Assembly (NCBI GenBank): GCA_037447655.1 | Contig: JBBHKE010000185.1 | Coordinates: forward strand, 1-64,000 | DNA: 64,000 nt | Direction: 5' to 3' | DNA from: Zygnema cylindricum | Lineage: Eukaryota > Streptophyta > Zygnematophyceae > Zygnematales > Zygnemataceae | Part shown: positions 56,301 to 64,000 of the stretch, one piece after another | How positions within the stretch are numbered: position 1 is the stretch's first letter | How the letters are laid out: the number at the start of each line of letters is the position of its first letter | Made by a program: the position numbers and the translations under genes | Notes under the pieces: generated by a model | Told to the model about the DNA's origin: nothing | The model's database searches: none | The model's input: only the letters and a program-made list of their open reading frames with translations

Positions 56301-56660
56301 GGAACACCCGTCACCTTGTTGCTTTTTTTCCTATCTATAACTTAGTTAACTCTATGTGCACTTTTCGAGGGTGGAGGTCATCTCATCATTGATTGCCTCC
56401 ATTTGTGGCAGTGTCATAGTTTGTTGTATTAAGGATCCTTAGACATCGCCACATGAGCATCTTGATGTGCCACAGTGGTGTGCTACTTTAACTCTTGTGT
56501 TTCTTCCCCTCCAAAACCTTCTGAGAAGTTTTGGTGATGGGTGTGCCATGTCTCTCCAGGTTAATTCTTGGTCAGTTCTTGTTGACCTCTGATTTTATTT
56601 ATGTTAAAATCTGTTCCAATATTTCCACGTATAACTTTGCCGTATGTTTTGGCAACCTAC

Positions 56661-57630
56661 TGTTGTTCTACAACCACCGTCGCAGGAGGGGGACCAGCAG
56701 TAGTAGTGGAAGTAGACATGGAAATCAACAAAAGGTATCAAGCACCTTATCAACAGCCAACTTTTAGCTTACACAAAATATGACTCGGAAGGCCAATATG
56801 CCTCAAATGTGGCCAATATGCCTCAAATTTGCCACAGTGATACACAATTAAACTGACAATTCTCAAAATTGCAGCCTAAATGACCTTGTAAACCATAAGA
56901 GATGATGTCTGGAAGTTTGTCAAAAACTGCCCGTAAAAAATCATATTCCCAAAACTGGATACTACAAAATTGGCTAAGTCCTAAGTTATATACTCACAGT
57001 GTGTATCTACTGGTCTACACTAATTTGGGTAACTGGTATTGCGGTTATTATCCTGACTAACGACAAAGTATCCTACTTATACGTTACTGTACCGTTAGTA
57101 TCTCAAAAACCCTAATTACTATTTTCCAAAAACCTAATTAATGGAACACTATTTTTTATTACACTAAACTACAAAACAATGTTTATTCGGATATTTTCAA
57201 ATATCGAACCGTACACAAAAACGTTCCAGATGCTTAGTCAGTTGTAGTCGCTAATGTCCAGCTGATTATAGCTGATTATGGTTGTGTAGTACGAAGCACC
57301 TGAGTGCTTTGTCACTTGTGTTCCCACGTGAATCACGCTTGTGGTCCCTCGTGAATCACGCTTGTGGTCCCAAGTGAATCGCGTCCGTTGGAACAAATTC
57401 AATCGACGATGGTATCGTCGAACCGTACCATATATTTCCGGAATACGCGGTTCAGATTTTTTGTTCGTCTGATCCTCTGAATCCAATCGTCAACTGCGTG
57501 ACGCGTGTGGCTGACTGTCGGCGCCACTCCGTTAAACCTGCATACGATCTCTTGTCGACACATGTCTTTGTAAAAGTACAATATACTCTATTGAACTTTT
57601 GCTACTGTAACACTAATTAAGGTAAGTATT
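56661..57630 (-). repeat. Family F LTR
   Basis: The minus strand ends ...GTAGAACAACA at 56661, preceded by an ATG frame MSTSTTTAGPPPATVVVEQQ that matches the F copy at 15709. The promoter side (ATATAACTTAGGACTTAGCC) lies near 56980. It includes a 23-bp tandem repeat at 57327-57382. The outer end near 57630 is a guess based on a CAACA. Confidence 0.6.
57327..57382 (+). repeat. 23-bp tandem repeat
   Basis: Two full and one partial copy of CGTGAATCACGCTTGTGGTCCCN lie in the U3 part of the F LTR. Confidence 0.8.
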
Positions 57631-57840
57631 ACAACAGACTACTTAGAAAATATTATAAGTTATTTTAACCCTATCTACTAAAATAAAGATTTATAAATTA
57701 CACCACCTACCAATCCTTTGTATCATCGTGTTCTCTATCGTTGCATATGCCAGCCAGTTAGTGACCATATTCACTATGATCTTCCATTTCGGCGAACTTA
57801 CCAAGCCGTAAGCGACTAGATTACCTACAATTGTACATTT

Positions 57841-58320
57841 TGTTAGGACATTGGTGGAATCAGGATTTAGGCAAATCGGTTTGCTGTTCGATTTTGTGTC
57901 TAAGTTTTGTGTATCAGTTCGCGTCACTTCATTTGTTCGTTCGGTACAGTCCGATGTTTGTTAAACGTGTGTTTTGGTTTGTAGTGTTGCGTGGTCCCGC
58001 GTGTGCGGACCAGCACATTGTTTCAATCTTGCTGCAGATGTTGAATTGTAGTGAGGTGTTTCAGAGGCACGTTTTCCGTGCCGTGTATTCTAAAGTATGT
58101 TGTGTTTTCTATATACTAAGATAGTAGTCAGATTGGGTCAATTTTAAGTAAGAGATTAGTAAGAGATTAAGGGTGAGAAAATTATGTACAGAAAAGCTTC
58201 ATGTAATATAAATGTGTATTGGCCGATGTGATCTGTAAATGTTTTTTGTGATTATTGGTGAATGATTCCGCTGTGCGATAACTTTGTAAGCTGTGTGAAA
58301 TTTAGTGATCTTTTTTTACA
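57841..58320 (+). repeat. Family D 5' LTR
   Basis: TGTTAGGACATTGG to ...TTTTTTTACA. It contains the tandem AGTAAGAGATT repeat seen also in the 3' LTR. Confidence 0.95.
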
Positions 58321-58322
58321 TT

Positions 58323-58334
58323 TGGTATCACAGC
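58323..58334 (+). other. Primer-binding site (initiator-Met tRNA)
   Basis: TGGTATCACAGC begins two bases after the LTR. It differs at one base from TGGTATCAGAGC, the usual plant copia site. Confidence 0.85.
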
Positions 58335-58374
58335 AGGCTTTGCTCCCAATTAGGAGTGTGTGAAGTTCGACAGG

Positions 58375-59832
58375 ATGGGGAAGAAGAAGAAAAGCACTCT
58401 TTCAGCTGTCGATCAAAGGTTTACACCGGAGCCTACGGAGGTGCAGCTATACCCTGAGGTTCCTACTCGTGAGCCTAGTGAAAGGGAACTCAGCTTTGGA
58501 GGGGGCTTTGGAGGGGACAGACCCGGTTTTGTTCCTAAGTTCGAAGAATCTTTTCCTTCGGATCCCTTCAGTCAGAATAGGGCCAATGGCAGTGGTACCA
58601 GTGTTGAGCCTGGTCCTCGTTTTACTTTTGATGAGTGGATTCGGGCAATGAAAAAGAGGAGTAAGATTGAAAAAAAGTCAATAAAAAGAGGAAGAAAATT
58701 AAAGAGCCGAGTTCTAGCTTTAGAGATTGGGAGAGTTCAAAAAGTTTAGAAAGTTCCGAAAGTTCAGAAAGTAGTGAAGATGAAAAAACAAAGAAAAATA
58801 GGAAACGAAAAAAAGAGGCAAAAATGGTGGACAAAGACTTGTGTGTTGTAGATGACGTTGAGAAAGATGATTCTTTTCGGGTGCTCGGAAAAACCATATT
58901 GTTTAATGGTTCTAATTATATGGTTTGGAAGAAATACATCAGAGGACAGTTGGTCCTTTAGAACTTGTGGAGGATAGTGACTGGTGAAGAAAAGAGGCCC
59001 AAGGATCTGCAAGGTCGACAGTGGTGGTTGCGAAAGGATATTTCCGCTTACACAGGATTGATGCAAAGTTGTACAGGTTCAGCCTTAGACTTTTTTTTGG
59101 CCTACGGCACTACACATGAGTGTTGGGTGGGCCGTGTTGGGTGGGCCTTGAGGGTCAGTTTGAGAAAGGTGTACACAATAAGGGGCAATATGTCTTCAAA
59201 GAATTGATTCAATTTAAGTTTAAGCCAATTGAATCAATTGATGATGCTGTTAACAGGTTTAATATTCTTGTTGAACAACTTACCAACCTTGGAAGAATGT
59301 TAGATGAAGATTACAAGCTTCAAGTTTTTCTAAACGGTCTTCTAGAGTTTCTTCGAAATCCTTGTGATATCCTCCAGTCCAAGAAGCGGACAACTTATGA
59401 GCAACTAGCGGACAACTTATGAGCAACTTATGAGTATGCAGTGAGCTATTTAAAGAAAGTAGATAAAGCAAGGGAAGGTTCGAGTAAAGGAGCCGGAAAA
59501 AGAGCCTCGCTCAATGTTGCAGCCGCACCAGAAACCTCGGATCTCAACCTACCTCGTAGAGAGGCTCCAAGGGGAACACCTCGAGGTCGAGGTGGCGGCG
59601 GTAGAGGAGGTGGAAGGGAGAAACCGAGTGGCAGTATGGTTCAGGCTGATTCTAATGCCTTGAATGTTACGTGCTATAAGTGTCAAAAACCAGGACACTT
59701 TAAGGCCGAATGCCCAGACAAGGACAAGCAGTGTTACACTTGTAAGCTATAAGTGTCAAAAACCAGGACACTTTAAGGTCGAATGCCCAGACAAGGACAA
59801 GCAGTGTTACACTTGTAAGCGTTTGGGGTCAT
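58375..59832 (+). pseudogene. Copia gag (family D)
   Basis: The ATG at 58375 follows the primer-binding site by 40 bp and opens MGKKKKSTLSA. After a frameshift near 58700 an acidic Ser/Glu stretch leads to ILFNGSNYMVWKKYIRG and IVTGEEKRPKD. Then come FKFKPIESIDDAVNRFNI and VFLNGLLEFL. An Arg/Gly-rich segment precedes the zinc knuckle CYKCQKPGHFKAEC. Duplications of 14 bp (59120), 22 and 11 bp (59386) and 73 bp (59673) disrupt the frame, and a TAG stop occurs near 58960. The order capsid then nucleocapsid is normal. Confidence 0.9.
59673..59818 (+). repeat. 73-bp tandem duplication of the zinc knuckle
   Basis: Copies at 59673-59745 and 59746-59818 differ at one base (GGCC/GGTC). Each encodes the CCHC knuckle and the following DKDKQCYTCK. 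Since 73 is not a multiple of three, the second copy shifts the frame. Confidence 0.95.
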
Positions 59833-60333
59833 GTGAGTACGCAATGTTTTGATCGAATTGATGGAGGTTTGGAAAGAGGAGGTGGTCGAGGTGATCGTGG
59901 CCGTGGCCGTGGTGGAGGCCGAGGTCGTGGGCCCAGTCGTGGAGGAAGTCATGGGTATTACATGGAGTTTGGTGACAAGCTTGGAGACGGATTCCAAAAT
60001 TTCTCGATTTCTCTTGACATGGATTTGGATCCGGTTGTTGATGAGGATGTTACTACGGAGTGGATTATTGACTTCGGTGCAACTCATCATGTTTGTACGG
60101 ATAAGACACTCTTTGAGGAGATGATCACGTTGACAGTTCCAAAAAACTTTAAGGTTGCTAGTGGCCATGTGATCCCAGTTGATACAATTAGAACCGTTCG
60201 GCTTGATTTACCGGTTCAAGATGTGTTCGGAAATGAGAGAGTGAATTCAACGAGGTTTCACAATGCTAATTATATTCCGAATGGAGCCGTGAATCTCGTT
60301 AGTGTTCCAGAGATTCAGAAAGCTGGCATTTAA
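59833..60333 (+). pseudogene. Copia protease (family D)
   Basis: An Arg-Gly-rich stretch is followed by the aspartic protease core TEWIIDFGATHHVCTDK. The catalytic Asp is present, but Phe replaces the Ser or Thr of D-S/T-G, an unusual change that may inactivate it. VASGHVIPVDTIRTVRLD and NLVSVPEIQKAG follow as in family C. A TAA at 60331 separates it from the integrase in the same frame. Confidence 0.85.
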
Positions 60334-61774
60334 GTGGTTTCAAAATCAGATTTGAGTATCGTAGTGGAGAATTCTAAAAGGACACAAGTGGCTTCTGGAT
60401 TCGTGTCGGCTAGCATTCATAGTTGTTTAATTTGGAAAAGACTGGAAGTTAAGGGTCAGGCCGTGTCTATGGCTAATCAGTTTTCACTCCAAAAGGGTAA
60501 CCTCAGTCTATGGCATCACCGTATGTGCCATACCTCTGAGGGGAATGTTAAGCGGATTATTTGGAATTCTTTGGTTCGAGGAATGGAACTCACTACCAGA
60601 GAGAAGGTGAACGGATGTGGTGGTTGTAGTAAAGGGAAGCAAAAACGCAAGCCACATCCTGTTAAAGATGTAAAGTTTCGGGCCAAAAATCCATTGGAAC
60701 TAATTCATGTGGATCTTTGTGGCCATGTTATGCCAAGGTCGTTTGGTGGGCATCTATACATCTTTGTCATTGTTGATGACTACTCACAGAAATCTTGGGT
60801 GCATTTGTTGAAGCATAAATCGGATACTTTCGAGAAGTTTCAAGAGTGGGTTGTGATGGCCGAGCGTCAATCGGATTTTAAATTGAAAATCGGTGAGGTC
60901 GGATAACGGAGGTGAATTTGTGGCTTTCACGGAGTTTTGTAAGGAGAGGGGGATAAGGCAGCAATTTACGGCTCCTTATTCTCCTAAATTGAAGAGAATT
61001 GCGGAGAGAAAGAATCGAACTCTCCAAGAGATGGTCCGTGCCATGATACATAGTAGTGGGCAAAATTTCTTCTTGTGGGGAGATGCCATTCTTACCGCGA
61101 ATTACATTTGCAACCGGCGGTTGACTTCAATTTCGGGTGATAAGAGCCCGGATGAGTTGTGGAGTGGGATTGTGCCGTCTTTCCGGCACTTACGCATTTG
61201 GCGATTTAAGGCAACCGTCTATGTTGAACGTACACAAAGGACGGGGAAATTTTCAGCAAGGAGTTGGACGGGAATCTTTGTGGGGTATAGCATCAAAGGG
61301 AGCTTGTATCGTGTGTATGATCCAAGTAGGAGAGTGGTATTTGAATCTCGGAATGTTGATTTCCACGAGGATCTTAAATACGTAATGGAATCGGCTGGGA
61401 AAGTACAAAAGGATTTAGATTTCGAAGAGAAACATGAAGTGGAAGAAAATTCAAATTTGCAAGAATCGGATTCTGATGAGGAAGAAGTTCCTCTTACCAA
61501 AGTTAAGTTCGATCGGTTTGTTCCAATTCAAAAATCAAATTCCGATGTCCGAAGTGATGGGACTTTGAGTTCTCGATCTTTAGTAAGAAATCAGTCCACA
61601 TTAAAATCAAAAGAAAGCTTACCGTCAGTGAGGGAAGAAAATGACAAGGAAGAAGATGTGACTGTGGTTCGGCGAAGTACCCGTGAGACGAAAGGGAAGA
61701 AACCGGCCAGATTATCGTATGATCGACATCGTGGAGATGTTTCGAACTCTAATTACTTTATCTCGGAGGCTTAA
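60334..61774 (+). pseudogene. Copia integrase (family D)
   Basis: The zinc-binding part is WHHRMCHTSEGN...CGGCSKGKQ. The three acidic positions are seen in LIHVDLCGHVMP, RSDNGGEFVAF and KRIAERKNRTLQEM. Here KRI replaces the usual NGV, but the Glu is kept. The frame slips between 60890 and 60906, between the first and second Asp. The C-terminal part carries KFSARSWTGIFVGYS, and an acidic linker leads to RT. Confidence 0.9.
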
Positions 61775-62638
61775 GAGGATGACTTCCTCTTATAGCAACA
61801 AGTGAATGACACAATTTCTTGTTCTGGAGATCCTCAATCTTATTCGGAGGCTCGGAATTCGAGTGAGTGGGAAACTAAGTGGAAGTCCGCTTGGGAAAAG
61901 GAATATAAGTCAATTATTGATAATCAGACTTTTAAAGAGGTAGAATTGCCATCGGGTAAGAAAGCTATTGACGCCAAATGGGTATTCAAGAGAAAGACTG
62001 GTGCGTCTGGTGAGGTGATAAAGTATAAAGCGAGATTGGTGTGCAAAGGTTTTTCAGCAGCGAGAGGGGGTTGATTATACTGAATCCTATGCTCCCGTTG
62101 TTAAGTTTGATTCTTTGAGAATGATTGTGGCCTTGGCGCCGGCTAGTAAGAAACACATCCATCAAATGGATAAGAAACACATCCATCAAATGGATGTGGA
62201 GACTGCTTTCTTGAATGGTGAGCATGAAGAGGAAGTATATATGAAAGTTCTTGAGGGGGTTGCTTCTCAACCCGGTATTGTGTGGAGACTTCGGAAGTCT
62301 TTATATGGGCTGAAGCAAGCCCCGAGAACGTGGTATTTGAGACTTCATAAGGTGTTAATTGATTTCGGTTTTGTTCGGACTACGTCGGATTCCGGTGTTT
62401 ATGTGAAGGGTGAAGGTGAGAATCAAGTGATTTTTTCAGTTTATGTTGATGACTTCATCATGACTTCAGATAGCTTGATTGTGATCATGGATTTAAAGGC
62501 ATTTATGCGGCAACATTCTAAAGTGACGGATTTGGGAGAAGTGAAATATATTTTAGGATTGAGGTTATTCGGGATGCATCAGGAAGCATCAAGCTCAGTC
62601 AGGAGCAATATTGCAAGGAGGTTTTAGCACGGTTTTCT
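61775..62638 (+). pseudogene. Copia reverse transcriptase (family D)
   Basis: Blocks are AIDAKWVFKRKTGASGEVI, YKARLVCKGF, MDVETAFLNGEHEEEVYMKV, SLYGLKQAPRTWY and the catalytic YVDDFIMTSD. A frame change follows CKGF near 62060. An in-frame 24-bp tandem duplication (AAGAAACACATCCATCAAAT...) at 62149-62196 doubles KKHIHQMD just before the first catalytic Asp. A further slip near 62575 precedes the connection. Confidence 0.9.
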
Positions 62639-63370
62639 ATGACTGATGCTAAACCGCTTTCGACTCCCTTGGATCCGAAAGTGCAATATTCTAAGTCGGA
62701 AAATTTGGAGACAGTTAAGGTGCCGTATCGAGAAGCAATCGGCAGTTTGATGTATTTGAGTGTGGGAACGCGTCCAGATATTTCTGCTGCAGTTTCTGTT
62801 GTCAGTAGGTATTGCCAAGCACCAAAGAAACCGCATTGGGAGGCGGTGAAACGGATCTTCCGATATTTGGTTGGAACGATCAGCCTCGGATTGGTGTTTC
62901 AGTCCGATGGAGATTTGGAATGTTTTGGATACTGCGATGCAGATTGGGGAGGAGATTATGATTCCGGAAAATCAACTTCCGGATATGCATTTATATTCGG
63001 TGGAGCTGCTATTTCATGGAGTTCCAGGCTCCAGCCGACTGTGGCCTTAAGTTCTACAGAGGCCGAATATATGTCAGCCTGTCATGCATCGAAGGCTGCA
63101 GTTTGGGTGAAAGAAATGCTTGGAGAGTTAGGCATTTCAGTTGGGTGTATGAAAGTATTTTCTGATAGCATGAGTTCTATGGCACTGATCAGAAATCCTG
63201 TATTTCATAAAAGGACTAAACATATCAGAATTCAGTGGCATTTTATTCGAGATTTAGTGAGAGATAAGGAACTTGAATTTGTCTTTGTTCCTACTATAGC
63301 TGACATGCTTACTAAGTCAGCAATGCAGGATGTCTTTATAAGAGGTAGGCCTAAGGTAGGCTTGCTGTGA
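62639..63370 (+). pseudogene. Copia RNase H (family D), intact frame
   Basis: The longest unbroken pol frame. It covers the connection (VPYREAIGSLMYLSVGTRPD) and RNase H: GYCDADWGGDYDSGKSTSG, VALSSTEAEYMSACHA, FSDSMSSMALIRN and HIRIQWHFIRD. The acidic residues Asp, Glu and Asp are in their usual blocks. It ends with TGA at 63368, 20 bp before the polypurine tract. Confidence 0.92.
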
Positions 63371-63390
63371 AGTGAAAAGTATTCCACAAT

Positions 63391-63401
63391 GAGAGGGGGA
63401 A
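63391..63401 (+). other. Polypurine tract
   Basis: GAGAGGGGGAA directly precedes the 3' LTR, as expected for plus-strand priming. Confidence 0.9.
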
Positions 63402-63882
63402 TGTTAGGACATTGGTGGAATCGGGATTTAGGCAAATCGGTTTGCTGTTCGATTTTGCGTCTAAGTCTTGTGTATTGGTTCGCGTCACTTCATTTGTTCG
63501 TTTGGTACGGTCAGATGTTTGTTATACGTGTGTTTTGGTTCGTAGTGTTGCGTGGCACTGCGTGTGCGGACCAGCACACTGTTTCAGTCTTGCTGCCAGA
63601 TGTTGAATTGTAGTGAGGTGTTTGAGAGGCACGTTTTCCGTGCCGTGTATTCTAAAGTCTTTTGTGTGTTTTGTATACTAAGATCATAGTCATATTGGGT
63701 CAATTTTTAGTAAGAGATTAGTAAGAGATTAAGGGTGAGAAAATTATGTACAGAAAAGCTTCGGGTAACATAAACTTGTATTGGCCGATGTGATCTGTGA
63801 ATGTTTTTTGTGATTATTGGTGAATGCTTCCGCTGTGCGATAACTTTGTAAGCCGTGTGAAATTTTGTGATCTTTTTTTACA
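63402..63882 (+). repeat. Family D 3' LTR
   Basis: TGTTAGGACATTGG to ...TTTTTTTACA, colinear with the 5' LTR with one small net length difference. It is followed by the CATTT target duplication. Confidence 0.95.
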
Positions 63883-64000
63883 CATTTCAGCGAACATCGA
63901 CAACATGTCTACACTGACTTATTAAAGGTTTTCCTTCGCATTAAAGTCATAACCCGCAAATTTTCAAGGTTTCGATTTTCAATCCAACTTAGTTAGCATA

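Larger units (their letters stand above)
57841..63882 (+). mobile_element. Complete family D copia element with target duplication
   Basis: The element is flanked by CATTT at 57836-57840 and 63883-63887, an exact 5-bp target duplication. LTRs of 480 and 481 bp have TG...CA ends, and primer-binding site and polypurine tract are in place. The gene order is gag, protease, integrase, RT, RNase H. By eye the LTRs differ at roughly 35-40 of 480 sites, so the insertion is not recent. Gag and pol are broken by stops, frameshifts and several small tandem duplications. Confidence 0.95.

Noticed and set aside
58375-63370. Autonomous gag-pol of the D element
   Set aside because: Stops, frameshifts and duplications break gag, protease, integrase and RT, so it was annotated as pseudogene parts.

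Overview
The window reads as nuclear DNA of a land plant. The signs are AT-rich sequence, spliceosomal introns, plant-type Ty1/copia retrotransposons primed by initiator-Met tRNA, TTTAGGG-like telobox motifs, and a leucine-rich-repeat (LRR) gene with one exon per repeat. The species cannot be named from sequence alone. No tRNA, rRNA or CRISPR locus was recognised.

Most of the window is layered transposable elements. Three groups of LTR elements can be told apart. Family A is copia with LTRs of about 1.0-1.1 kb. It is represented by copies at 1466-3612, 9490-13918 (-), 16242-20406 (-), 22861-26548 and 28971-35714, plus LTR relics at 6158-6705 (-) and 13960-15056. Families B and F are related LTR elements (7930-8822, 15709-16241, 20407-22860, 31408-32639, 56661-57630). 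Families C and D are copia elements with CCHC gag proteins: 26549-28970 (-), 53540-56300 (-) and the complete element 57841-63882. All pol genes carry stops, frameshifts or deletions, so none is clearly autonomous now.

From 16 to 36 kb the nesting can be read as a history. B sits in a minus-strand A element, and a plus-strand A element sits in B. A second A element sits in C, and C sits in the 5' LTR of another A element. One deletion appears to have fused the two inner A elements into the chimera at 22861-26548. From 36 to 42 kb lie DNA-transposon-like pieces, including an 832-bp hAT-type element with an exact 8-bp target duplication, and a dispersed repeat (G) seen four times in the window.

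The only host gene I can support is at 42383-52276 (+). It has a signal-peptide exon, an LRR N-terminal cap exon and 14 LRR exons of about 72 bp joined by phase-2 introns. No transmembrane or kinase part follows, and one repeat exon is 73 bp, which breaks the frame. It looks like a truncated receptor ectodomain gene or a recent pseudogene.

The most unusual signals are covarying tandem stem-loops just downstream of the TATA box in family A LTRs, gag start codons lying inside the LTRs of families A, B and F, and a hAT element that seems to have captured part of a family A LTR promoter.
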